A stretch of 58,768 nt of DNA, taken from assembly GCF_007786445.1 (NCBI RefSeq), contig NZ_VNJI01000049.1:1-58768 (forward strand). Reading direction: 5' to 3'. Positions 7,760 to 15,665 of this stretch are shown here, piece by piece. This DNA comes from Paenibacillus cremeus. GTDB lineage: Bacteria; Bacillota; Bacilli; Paenibacillales; NBRC-103111. Each line of letters begins with the position of its first letter. Within the stretch, counting starts at the first letter, position 1. The notes beneath the pieces are model-generated. The model made no database searches. It had not been told where the DNA came from and saw only the letters and a list, made by a program, of their open reading frames with translations. Made by a program: the position numbers and the translations under genes.

Positions 7760-8053
7760 ATGAAAAAGTTATTTAGCGAAATGACCAAGCAAGAACTGGA
7801 GGCGGAGATGAAGCAGCTTCGCGAAGAGATCGCGGAGGCTGAATTTGCGAGCCAGAAAGCGGTGTTGGAGCGCAAGTATTACACGGCGATGGCGTACACG
7901 CTCGATCCGGCGGATTTTCCACCCGGGGCATATAAAGTGGAGCACGTCCAGCTTCCGTTTGTGGTGCGTTATCTGAATGGCATTATGGCCTGGGGCACCA
8001 TCGGTGAGGATGAAGAAGCCAGCTACCCGATTTCCATGATCACCCCCCTTTAA
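7760..8053 (+). CDS. DUF1811 family protein (YfhH-like)
   Basis: A 97-residue protein starting MKKLFSEMTKQELEAEM. A charged helical N-terminal half (KQLREEIAEAEFA) is followed by ERKYYTAMAYTLDP, PPGAYKVE and VRYLNGIMAWG, which match the DUF1811 family represented by Bacillus subtilis YfhH. The domain folds as a helix pair plus a small SH3-like barrel. ATG 7760 matches the usual family start; the open frame extends 18 codons upstream without a ribosome site, whereas AAAGGTG lies about 11 nt before 7760. Function is unknown in the family. The protein is soluble and probably monocistronic. Confidence 0.8.
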   Translation: MKKLFSEMTKQELEAEMKQLREEIAEAEFASQKAVLERKYYTAMAYTLDPADFPPGAYKVEHVQLPFVVRYLNGIMAWGTIGEDEEASYPISMITPL

Positions 8054-8266
8054 AGTAGGTTTGAAAAAAGGAAGCCGTGCAAAACGAACATTGGGTGTTC
8101 ATTGCCCGCTTCCTCCCCTTCGGCTTCAGTCCCATGACCCCAGTACCTATGCGAACAAAAATAGAACATGTTGTTACAAAAATTTGACTATGAATCGGTC
8201 TGAAATGTGGTATATTTAACATAATTCAATGTGAATGCTACCATGACAGATTCGCAGGAGGGGTCA

Positions 8267-9784
8267 ATGACTAGAGTAGGAATTTGGATGTTCCTATTCA
8301 GCTTGATGATCATGTCCACCATGACACCGATGGGCTACGCAGATGAACGAAAAATAGAAAGCGCATACAATTCCCCTGAGGGGATTTCGTTCACGAGCTA
8401 CAGCAAGAAGTGGGATGAAGCAAAGCTGGAGGGGCTTTATCAGATGCTGCTGAATTGCGGCCATGGGGAAGAGCTGCAATCGCTTAAGAAGGTCGTGCTG
8501 GATCCAGAGAGGAGCACGGGAAAAAGCGGTGCCCGGGTCGGAGGCTACAACGAAAATGAAAGCGCTATCCGAATTTATGAAGCGGATGTCATTCCCGTCG
8601 AGCGGATATTGGTTCACGAATATGGTCACCATTTTACCTACTATTGGTTGAAGAAAAAAGAAGGCAAATCGCCTAATGAGCTGACGGAAGCAAGTGAGTG
8701 GTCTAAGCTGCGGCAGCTGGATGGCTATCCGATCCGGTGGTCAGGCAGTCCGATGACCTATCAGCATAAGTGGGATCCGGCAGAGATCATGGCGGAGGAC
8801 TATGTCCTGTTATTCGGCATCGCTTCGCAAAAGCCGCCGACTCGTCCGGAGGAGGTTGTGAACTATGCGCGGCATGAGAATGAATACATTCCTTCCGTTT
8901 ATACCTTGCCTGCTGTACGCGAGTATTGGGAGAAAGCCGCGGGATTACTGGCGAAGCCCTTGCTGACCGAACCGGAAATCCAAGGGATGGAGCTGGAACA
9001 GGCATCGGGTGACGAGCCCGCCCGCCTGAAGGTCAAGCTTGAATCGGTAAAAGAGGACTGGCTCTCTGGGAAGGTGCTGTACGCGGCGAAGCTGGTGCTG
9101 TTCCCGACAGCAGGTGGCTGGCCTGAGCGTGAGATCGCAACGATGGAATCGGACAGCGCGGAGGATCTGGAGATCACGATTCCCATTTCAGCGGCTGAGC
9201 ATTCGAACGACAAATATTATGGGCATGTGTCGATTTGGGCATACCATGAAGATACACGTCAAATGACCAACACTCCGCTCTACGACAATTGGGTTGAACT
9301 TTCCAATATCAATGAATCCAATTCAAGTACCTCCATTAAGAAAGTGCTTCGCGACATTCCGCCGCCTTGGGACCAGCAGGGTTTAACCAACATTTTACGG
9401 AATGAAGGTCTGAAGCGTTGGCCGATCATGTATATGATGATAGACGGTCGTCTCCAGGCGATGGGGACTCGCGGCGTAAGTATGAATCAGGACGGAACGA
9501 TTAACATCCCTTTAAAAGTGCTGGCGCGCACTAAATTGGCGAAAAAGGCAACCGTCGCTTTCCGCTGGGGTGGTCACAGTTTCATCGTTCGTACGGGTCA
9601 GGAGGAGGCTGTGGTGGACGGCAAACGCGTCCCTCTAAAGTTAAACAATGTGGGGGGCGAGCCCATGATTTCAGCGAATGAGCTGGGGCGGTTAGTCGGT
9701 GCACAGATGACTTGGAAGGAAACGGAGAGCACTCTGGTGTTCGAAAAGCGTTTAGAATCACGTATAGAATCAATCGGGGAATAG
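8267..9784 (+). CDS. Secreted zinc metallopeptidase-like protein with C-terminal stalk domain
   Basis: A 505-residue exported protein. ATG 8267 follows AGGAGGGG by 4 nt; upstream in-frame ATGs lack this. Residues 1-25 form a signal peptide. HEYGHH at 117-122 is an HExxH zinc-binding helix, and DPAEIMAEDYVLLFG about 60 residues later supplies a likely third ligand (Glu) as in gluzincins. A beta-rich middle (about 240-340) follows. The last 110 residues resemble the copper amine oxidase N-terminal-like 'stalk' domain (VDGKRVPLKLNN, GGEPMISANELGRLVGAQ), a common surface module in Paenibacillus. It is probably a cell-envelope protease; the substrate is unknown. The metallopeptidase call rests on the motif, not on a recognised family. 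Confidence 0.65.
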   Translation: MTRVGIWMFLFSLMIMSTMTPMGYADERKIESAYNSPEGISFTSYSKKWDEAKLEGLYQMLLNCGHGEELQSLKKVVLDPERSTGKSGARVGGYNENESAIRIYEADVIPVERILVHEYGHHFTYYWLKKKEGKSPNELTEASEWSKLRQLDGYPIRWSGSPMTYQHKWDPAEIMAEDYVLLFGIASQKPPTRPEEVVNYARHENEYIPSVYTLPAVREYWEKAAGLLAKPLLTEPEIQGMELEQASGDEPARLKVKLESVKEDWLSGKVLYAAKLVLFPTAGGWPEREIATMESDSAEDLEITIPISAAEHSNDKYYGHVSIWAYHEDTRQMTNTPLYDNWVELSNINESNSSTSIKKVLRDIPPPWDQQGLTNILRNEGLKRWPIMYMMIDGRLQAMGTRGVSMNQDGTINIPLKVLARTKLAKKATVAFRWGGHSFIVRTGQEEAVVDGKRVPLKLNNVGGEPMISANELGRLVGAQMTWKETESTLVFEKRLESRIESIGE

Positions 9785-9808
9785 GATGCTAAGCTTGAGG
9801 TGATGGCC

Positions 9809-10309
9809 ATGAATCGGGCGTTATGGACGTCCATTGCCGGCATCGCGGCAGCTCAAGTGCTTAAGATTCCATCGAATATGAAGGAAAACGGCGGCAGGTG
9901 GGAGTGGCGGGATATGTTCCGTACAGGCGGAATGCCCTCCTCACATGCCGCCGGTGTCGTCTCACTAGCCACGTATATCGGCATGAAGAAGGGGTTTGCG
10001 TCGTCGTCATTCGCTATTGCATCCACCCTTAGCTTAGTTGTCATGTATGATGCGATGGGCATTCGTCGGCAAGCAGGCCTCATTGCCACGGAAGTGAATG
10101 AATTAGACGAGAAGGTGAATAAGCTCTCGAAGCAGCAGATGCCGCATATGCCTGTGGAGAAAGATAATGAGCTCGAGGAGCGACTGGGGCATCTTCCCGC
10201 CGAGGTACTGGGTGGGGCGCTGCTAGGCACCTTTGTCGGGCTGGGGAGCTTTGCATGCGAAACAAAAAGAAAGCGCAGCGCGCTTTCTTGGATTAAGCTG
10301 AGATGGTAG
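9809..10309 (+). CDS. Divergent PAP2 family membrane protein (DUF212, YuiD-like)
   Basis: A 166-residue membrane protein. RTGGMPSSHAAGVVSLAT is the PAP2-like phosphatase signature seen in the DUF212/YuiD family, followed by a hydrophobic helix and VVMYDAMGIRRQAG, which carries the second conserved motif. The final segment HLPAEVLGGALLGTFVG is also typical. About four membrane segments are likely. ATG 9809 is 8 nt after GAGG; a GTG at 9800 and ATG 9803 are in frame but too near that site. Family members are assumed to be lipid-phosphate phosphatases, without firm proof. The 3' end of the gene contains the terminator hairpin of the convergent kinase gene. Confidence 0.82.
   Translation: MNRALWTSIAGIAAAQVLKIPSNMKENGGRWEWRDMFRTGGMPSSHAAGVVSLATYIGMKKGFASSSFAIASTLSLVVMYDAMGIRRQAGLIATEVNELDEKVNKLSKQQMPHMPVEKDNELEERLGHLPAEVLGGALLGTFVGLGSFACETKRKRSALSWIKLRW
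10264..10292 (-). terminator. Terminator of the kinase gene, lying inside the convergent coding region
   Basis: Minus-strand hairpin AAGAAAGCGC/GCGCTTTCTT followed by TTTTGTTT. It sits just past the kinase stop (10293) and within the last 15 codons of the YuiD-like gene. Confidence 0.7.
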
Positions 10310-11918
10310 TCTCGGCTGCTTTAGTTGTGGTTTCCGTCGTCTTGGGGGACACCGTAGGGAGCGTAAGGGTGAACTTGGTGCCCTCGTCCTTGACGCTTTC
10401 CACTTCAATCGTCCCCTCGTGGTCTTGGACAATCTTGTGACAGATCGACAAGCCTAATCCCGTGCCGGAGTCCTTAGTAGTGTAGAACGGAATAAAGATT
10501 TTTTCCAGCTCGGATTCGGGAATGCCTTTGCCGGTATCGGTAATTTCGATGATCACTTTCTGGTCGATGGGCAGCAGCTTGATGTGCACCTGTCCTTGCT
10601 CGGGCATCGCTTCGAAGGCATTTTTCACCAAATTGAGCAGGAGCTGCAGCATTTTATCTTGATCCATCATCATGAGAATCGGCTCTTCTCTGGGCTCAAA
10701 GCGGATATAATGGCCCAGCCGGGTCGATTCCGAATCCAGCAGAGAGATGACGCGATGAATGCATTTTTGAATCGATTGGACCTTAAACTGGGTGACGTGC
10801 GGCCGGGAGAATTGCAGGAACTCGGCGGTTAGCATGCTCATCCGGTTTATTTCGTCCATGATCAGATCGTACCACGGCTCAATATTATAGCTGCTGGCTT
10901 TGGACAGCTGCAGGAATCCTTTGACCGTCGTAAGCGGATTGCGGATTTCATGTGCCATACCGGAAGCAAGCTCTCCGACGACCCTCAGCTTCTCCGAGCG
11001 CAGCATATGCTCCTCGCGCTTCAGCCAGCTCTCTCGCTTCATTAAATAAAGGGAATGCTCCGCAACAAGGATCAGATCGTCCTTCGTCAGCCCGTCCACC
11101 GGATGGCAAGCGATGCCAAAATGAATATCGATGCCGGTCAGCTTCGGGAATTCGGACGCGAGCTGTTGCGTGATGGTATGTACAGTGTGCTGCAAGTCGT
11201 CGCATTTGAGCACGATCGCGAATTCATCGCCCCCGTAACGGCTAATCAGCGAAGCGTCGGGGAAAATAATGCGCAGCAGCTGGCCGACCTGCTTCAGAAT
11301 TTTATTGACTCCCTGGAACCCGTTGGTCGTATTCAGCGCTTTGATATCCTTGCAGTCGATCAGGACGAGAATAACTGTATCTCCGGAGCTAACGAGCTTC
11401 TCAAACTGCTTATGAAATTCTTGGAGGTTATATAAGCCGGTAAGCGAATCATGCGTTGTGAGGTGTTTTTTCTCATTGGTGAACATTTGTTTCTGCTGCT
11501 CGAAGTCATGGATGTATTTGCAGTACAAATAAGCAAGAACCAGACAGCTTAGAGCGGTGTATGCCACTGGAATATAGTTGCTGACATCTGGATTGTGCGA
11601 CAGCGAAACGGCGGAGAACGCCAGCATCAGCACGATGTTGATAGAAAAGGCGGTATTAAAGGACGAAATTCGGTACTCTCGGCATAAATGCAGCAGATAG
11701 AGCGGAATGCACCATTCCGAGCCGCTGGACCAATGAAAGGCAACTAGCAAAACGAGCTGAAGCAAGTTATGTATGGGAATGCGTTGGCTAACAAAGTGGC
11801 TGATGGCATATAATGCTGCAAGTAGAGCTAGGAGAAGCGGGGAAGTGGCTGAGCCGGTAATAAGGGAATAGGCGAATATAATGCAAGAATAGATGAGGAT
11901 GATCCATTTGACATTCAA
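10293..11918 (-). CDS. Membrane GGDEF-histidine kinase fusion
   Basis: A 541-residue protein. Residues 1-137 form five or six membrane helices with almost no external loop. A GGDEF domain follows (about 152-295): HDSLTGLYN, the metal-site Asp in LVLIDCKD (Asp188), and YGGDEFAIVL with the signature intact at 229-233; there is no RxxD inhibitory site. Then comes a HisKA domain with HEIRNP (His323) and a HATPase domain with NLVKNAFEA (N-box), DTGKGIP and GTGLGL. The C-terminal kinase resembles the sporulation/KinB-type and ATP-binding sensor kinases. No response regulator gene is adjacent. Whether it makes cyclic-di-GMP, binds GTP or only uses the domain as a sensor cannot be told. The start follows GAGG. 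Confidence 0.85.
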   Translation of the reverse strand: MNVKWIILIYSCIIFAYSLITGSATSPLLLALLAALYAISHFVSQRIPIHNLLQLVLLVAFHWSSGSEWCIPLYLLHLCREYRISSFNTAFSINIVLMLAFSAVSLSHNPDVSNYIPVAYTALSCLVLAYLYCKYIHDFEQQKQMFTNEKKHLTTHDSLTGLYNLQEFHKQFEKLVSSGDTVILVLIDCKDIKALNTTNGFQGVNKILKQVGQLLRIIFPDASLISRYGGDEFAIVLKCDDLQHTVHTITQQLASEFPKLTGIDIHFGIACHPVDGLTKDDLILVAEHSLYLMKRESWLKREEHMLRSEKLRVVGELASGMAHEIRNPLTTVKGFLQLSKASSYNIEPWYDLIMDEINRMSMLTAEFLQFSRPHVTQFKVQSIQKCIHRVISLLDSESTRLGHYIRFEPREEPILMMMDQDKMLQLLLNLVKNAFEAMPEQGQVHIKLLPIDQKVIIEITDTGKGIPESELEKIFIPFYTTKDSGTGLGLSICHKIVQDHEGTIEVESVKDEGTKFTLTLPTVSPKTTETTTKAAETTISA

Positions 11919-12089
11919 GGAACCTCAACTCCCGACCGTTCAATAATTTATCCTATAAATAATAAAATTCTGTGTCAGCCCCCGAAATTCCTGCTTTTCC
12001 CACCAAATTTCTCTAAAATTCTTTTTCTTGCTGTCGAGCCTTATATAAATTTCGTGTCCTGGATAAGAGGTTGGGGGGGCACGGCACGT

Positions 12090-12129
12090 GAAAAAACCAA
12101 GCCGCTAAATGTTGCATGCAGCTTGGTTT
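12090..12129 (-). terminator. Rho-independent terminator
   Basis: Minus-strand stem AACCAAGC/GCTTGGTT with a T-run, 20 nt downstream of the DUF3892 gene. Confidence 0.8.
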
Positions 12130-12149
12130 GGGTAGCTTTTTGGATAGGG

Positions 12150-12383
12150 TTAAAATCCGGGGAGATTATCCAGATTGTTGGTCGGGTCGCCATCGGCATT
12201 CGAGCGGAGATGCTCGTCGCCGTCACGCCCGCGAAATACATTGACATTGGCGATTTGGCCGTTTTTGGCCATATGCTGGGCTTCGACGTAGTCCACGACC
12301 TGGCCGTTAGACAGCTTCAGCTCTACGATATCTCCGTCGCCGTTCTTGCGGACAGCGACCACTTGCGCTTGGTTTTGTTCCAT
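12150..12383 (-). CDS. DUF3892 domain protein
   Basis: A 77-residue protein starting MEQNQAQVVAVRKNGDGDI. The pattern VVAVRKNGDGDIVELKLSNG, then YVEAQHMAKNGQI and NVNVFRGRDG, matches the short DUF3892 family found across Firmicutes. ATG 12383 follows GGAGGAGG by 8 nt; an ATG six codons earlier overlaps this site. The C-terminal GDEHLRSNADGDPTNNLDNLPGF is acidic and glycine-rich. It lies between the arginine-catabolism genes and the kinase, with its own terminator, and is probably transcribed alone. Function is unknown. Confidence 0.78.
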   Translation of the reverse strand: MEQNQAQVVAVRKNGDGDIVELKLSNGQVVDYVEAQHMAKNGQIANVNVFRGRDGDEHLRSNADGDPTNNLDNLPGF

Positions 12384-12425
12384 TGCTTTCGCCTCCTCCA
12401 TCTTAACATGTGTAAGAAGGCGGCA

Positions 12426-13634
12426 TTATATTCCTGCATCGAGCACACCTCGAATCCGTTCATACGCCCAAGTCAGCTGCGGGCGTGTAATGGTAAGCGG
12501 CGGGGTCAGGCGGATGACCCGCTCATGGGTTTCTTTGCAGAGCAGGCCGGCGGACATGAGCTTCTCGCAATAAGCTCTAGCGGGTACAGAAAGCTCAATG
12601 CCTATAAATAGCCCGCTGCCCCGGATTTCCTGAATCAGGGGGGAGCGAAGCTTCTTGAGCAGGCTCATGAAGTACGCTCCCAGCTTGTGCGACCGTTCGG
12701 CTAGTCGCTCCTGCTGGATGACATCCAGAGCGGCGATCGCCACCGCACAGCCAAGCGGGTTGCCGCCGAAGGTGGAGCCATGCGAGCCTGGCTCGAACAG
12801 CCCAAGCACCTCGCGGTCGGCGGCCACGGCCGAAACTGGGATGACGCCGCCGCCCAGCGCCTTGCCGAGCACGTAGACGTCGGGCACGACCTGTTCGTGG
12901 TCGCAAGCGAAGCGTAGTCCCGTCCGGCCGAAGCCGGTTTGAATCTCGTCGGCGATCAAGAGCACGTTGTGCCGCTTGCACAGCTCGGCTGCGGCTCGGA
13001 GATAGCCGGGAGTCGGGAGTAGGACGCCGGCCTCTCCTTGCATGGGCTCCACCAGGAAGGCTGCTGTATTGGGGGTGATCGCTTGCTCCAGCGCCGGGAG
13101 ATCGCCGAAGGGAATCACCCTAAAGCCCGGAGTGAACGGGCCAAAGTCATCCCGGTACTCTTCCACGGTGGAGAAGGAGGTAATTGTGACGGTTCGGCCG
13201 TGGAAATTATTCTCACAAACGATCAATTCCGCTTGATCGTCGGCTACTCCCTTCGCACGGTAAGCCCACCGCCGGGCAGCTTTGATTGCGGTCTCGACCG
13301 CCTCCGCACCGGTATTCATCGGCAGGATCATCGATTTGCCTGTATAGGCCGCCAGCTTTTCATAAAACATACCCAGCTGATCGTTATGAAACGCTCGGGA
13401 CGTAAGCGTGACCCGTTCTGCCTGACGCTTCAGCGCTGCGATGATTTTCGGATGCCGGTGGCCTTGATTTAAAGCGGAGTAAGCGCTGAGCATATCCATA
13501 TACCGGTGTCCTTCCGGATCCTCGACCCAAACGCCCTTAGCCTTCGTGATGACGATCGGAAGCGGCCGGTAATTGGCTGCACCAAGCTGCTCGGTCGTCT
13601 GGATGATATCGGAGGTGCGGGTATCGGTAGCCAT
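12426..13634 (-). CDS. rocD: Ornithine aminotransferase
   Basis: A 402-residue PLP-dependent class III aminotransferase that converts L-ornithine and 2-oxoglutarate to glutamate-5-semialdehyde and glutamate. Visible are the N-terminal YMDMLSAYSALNQGHRHP, the cofactor-phosphate segment NTGAEAVETAIK, FHGRT, the DEIQTGFGRTG aspartate motif, and PLP lysine 258 in VLGKALGGG. Length and motifs match RocD. It is the last gene of a putB-rocF-rocD unit, 15 nt after rocF. Its product is the substrate of the dehydrogenase encoded divergently at 15666. In Bacillus this pathway is induced by arginine through RocR/AhrC and SigL; I could not find those sites here. Confidence 0.95.
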   Translation of the reverse strand: MATDTRTSDIIQTTEQLGAANYRPLPIVITKAKGVWVEDPEGHRYMDMLSAYSALNQGHRHPKIIAALKRQAERVTLTSRAFHNDQLGMFYEKLAAYTGKSMILPMNTGAEAVETAIKAARRWAYRAKGVADDQAELIVCENNFHGRTVTITSFSTVEEYRDDFGPFTPGFRVIPFGDLPALEQAITPNTAAFLVEPMQGEAGVLLPTPGYLRAAAELCKRHNVLLIADEIQTGFGRTGLRFACDHEQVVPDVYVLGKALGGGVIPVSAVAADREVLGLFEPGSHGSTFGGNPLGCAVAIAALDVIQQERLAERSHKLGAYFMSLLKKLRSPLIQEIRGSGLFIGIELSVPARAYCEKLMSAGLLCKETHERVIRLTPPLTITRPQLTWAYERIRGVLDAGI

Positions 13635-13649
13635 GCGGCTTCAGCCCCT

Positions 13650-14561
13650 TTACAATATGGTTTCGCCGAGCAGCGAGCAGATCAGCTCCGCCGCCAGCTT
13701 CGCCGTTCGATTGTCGGACTCCAGCGTAGGATTCACTTCGACCAGCTCTGCTGAGGTGACGAGGCCGGATTCGGCCAGCAGCTCCATGGCCAAATGCGCT
13801 TCCCTGTAGCTTAGCCCGCCTCGTACTGGCGTCCCGGTGCCCGGTGCCTCATAGGGATCTACGCTGTCGATATCGAAGCTGATGTGCAGGCCATCCGTCC
13901 GGTCGCCAGCCACGCGGAGCGCCTCCTCCATCACCTTGGCCATGCCGAGGCGATCGATGTCGTGCATCGTAAAGCAGCGGATGCCTTCTGCAGCAATCAG
14001 GGCCTTTTCCCCCGGGTCGAGATCCCGGACACCGATCAGCACGACATGCTCGGGGCGCAGCTTGGGCGACGGTCCGCCCAGCCCGGTGAGCAGGTCATGG
14101 CCTTTGCCCAGCAGCGCGGACAAGGACATGCCGTGAATGTTGCCTGACGGCGTCGTTTCTGCCGTATTCAGGTCCGAATGCGCATCAAACCAGATGACGC
14201 CGAGCTTCCTGTGCACTTGGGCAAGCCCGGAGATGGTACCGATCGCTACGCTGTGGTCGCCGCCAAGCACGAGAGGAAACCCTCCGCTCGCCGCAATCGC
14301 GGCGGTCTCATGCGCCAGCTCCCGATTGGTAGCCGCCACCTCGGCTAAATGGAGTAAGCCGGAGAGCGAGTTCACAGAGTTCCCGGCTGTCGTGTTCTGC
14401 GGATTCACCGTGCGGATCGGTTCAACGCGGTGGCCAAGACTAGTCAATCTGGGGATGAGTCCGGTATTTAAGATGGCGTCAGGTCCAAGGGCTGCTCCGC
14501 GCCGCCCCGCACCTAAATCGAAGGGAACGTTCACCACGGTGATGGTTTTCAATCTGCTCAT
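13650..14561 (-). CDS. rocF: Arginase
   Basis: A 303-residue binuclear manganese hydrolase splitting arginine to ornithine and urea. The metal-binding motifs are all present: GGDHSVAIGT, WFDAHSDLNT and SFDIDSVDP. The N-terminal VPFDLGAGRRGAALGPDAI is typical of bacterial arginases. ATG 14561 follows GAGGAAAAAGTC and overlaps the stop of the proline dehydrogenase gene by 4 nt; upstream in-frame codons lie inside that gene. The 4-nt overlap and the 15-nt gap to rocD indicate one transcript. No urease genes are visible in the window. Confidence 0.95.
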   Translation of the reverse strand: MSRLKTITVVNVPFDLGAGRRGAALGPDAILNTGLIPRLTSLGHRVEPIRTVNPQNTTAGNSVNSLSGLLHLAEVAATNRELAHETAAIAASGGFPLVLGGDHSVAIGTISGLAQVHRKLGVIWFDAHSDLNTAETTPSGNIHGMSLSALLGKGHDLLTGLGGPSPKLRPEHVVLIGVRDLDPGEKALIAAEGIRCFTMHDIDRLGMAKVMEEALRVAGDRTDGLHISFDIDSVDPYEAPGTGTPVRGGLSYREAHLAMELLAESGLVTSAELVEVNPTLESDNRTAKLAAELICSLLGETIL

Positions 14562-15496
14562 GACTTTTTCCTCACTCGCCAATTTTTTAAGATAAACATC
14601 ACATTCGCCGGCCGCTCGGCAAGCCGCCGCACAAAATACGGATACCACTTGCGCCCATAAGGCACGTAACAGCGGACTTTGTAGCCCTGCTTGGCCAAGC
14701 GCTCTTGAAGCGGAGAGGCTACCCCGTACAGCATCTGAAACTCAAACGCCTGACGTGAAATGCGGCGCTCTGAGGCATAGGTGCAGGTCCAATCAATGAT
14801 GGCCGCATCATGGGAGGCGATAGCCGTATAGACGCCCGAATCGAGTCTTGCTGCAATGAGCTGCTTCAGATTTTCATCCACATCTCGTTTCAACCGAAAC
14901 GCGATGTTGTTCGGCTCTTTGTAGGCGCCTTTCACCAGACGCAGCACGACTGCTTTATTAGTCAGTTGGTTCACATCGTCCAAGCTGCGGTGAAGATAGG
15001 CCTGAATGACGGTGCCAACGTTGCGCAAGCCTTCTTTGTGAAGCTTTTGTACAATGCCTATCGTTGAGTCCGTATAAGGGGAATTTTCCATGTCAATGCA
15101 AACGAACACCTGGTGCTTTCGAGCACGCTGAACAATATCGCGAATATGCGTAAAGCCGGCATCGGGATCAAGCGATAGTCCCATTTGCGTAGGCTTTAAG
15201 GAAATCCCTGCCTCTACCTTATGCTCCTGAATGCAATCCAGCAGCTTCAAATATTCCTGCTTGAACGCTTCAGCCTCTGTCATTGATCGAATTCCCTCAC
15301 CCAAATGATCGATCGTCGCGGAAATCCCTTTTCGGTTCAGCTTGGCAACCTCCATCATGACTTCTTCCAGCGTCTCCCCTGCAACAAACCGCCTCGCCCC
15401 AAGCTTCAGGCCATAGCGCTGGGCCACAGCGGCCACCGCCCGGTTGCCTGCCATCGTAAGCAGGACGGAGCGGAATAATTTGGTACCGAGATCCAT
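14558..15496 (-). CDS. putB: Proline dehydrogenase
   Basis: A 312-residue FAD enzyme that oxidises proline to pyrroline-5-carboxylate, passing electrons to the quinone pool. It is the stand-alone ProDH type of Gram-positives rather than the PutA fusion. Recognisable segments are ISATIDHLGEG, ISLKPTQMGL, VCIDMENSPYTD, IQAYLHRS and LVKGAYKEP, and near the C-terminus FEFQMLYGV with VRCYVPYG, which form the TIM barrel and FAD site. It leads the putB-rocF-rocD unit, and its product (P5C/glutamate semialdehyde) is shared with the RocD reaction. The start at 15496 leaves 169 nt to the divergent rocA. Confidence 0.93.
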   Translation of the reverse strand: MDLGTKLFRSVLLTMAGNRAVAAVAQRYGLKLGARRFVAGETLEEVMMEVAKLNRKGISATIDHLGEGIRSMTEAEAFKQEYLKLLDCIQEHKVEAGISLKPTQMGLSLDPDAGFTHIRDIVQRARKHQVFVCIDMENSPYTDSTIGIVQKLHKEGLRNVGTVIQAYLHRSLDDVNQLTNKAVVLRLVKGAYKEPNNIAFRLKRDVDENLKQLIAARLDSGVYTAIASHDAAIIDWTCTYASERRISRQAFEFQMLYGVASPLQERLAKQGYKVRCYVPYGRKWYPYFVRRLAERPANVMFILKNWRVRKKS

Positions 15497-15665
15497 AGCG
15501 AATCCCCCTTTCCCTGATGCATTCGTAATGCCCTAGAGGGCTGTCGCATACATATTAAGAACAAAGCTGCTCATTGAACTTGGCCCTTTTTCGTGTTTGT
15601 TATATATCTTATTCGCCCGTCGCCCGGAAGGAGACCAATTTTTAAGACCTAAGGAGGCGTCTGTT

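Noticed and set aside
15560..15610. A SigL (sigma-54) promoter upstream of rocA
   Set aside because: A TTGGCC -24-like element is present but the -12 GC does not occur at the needed spacing.
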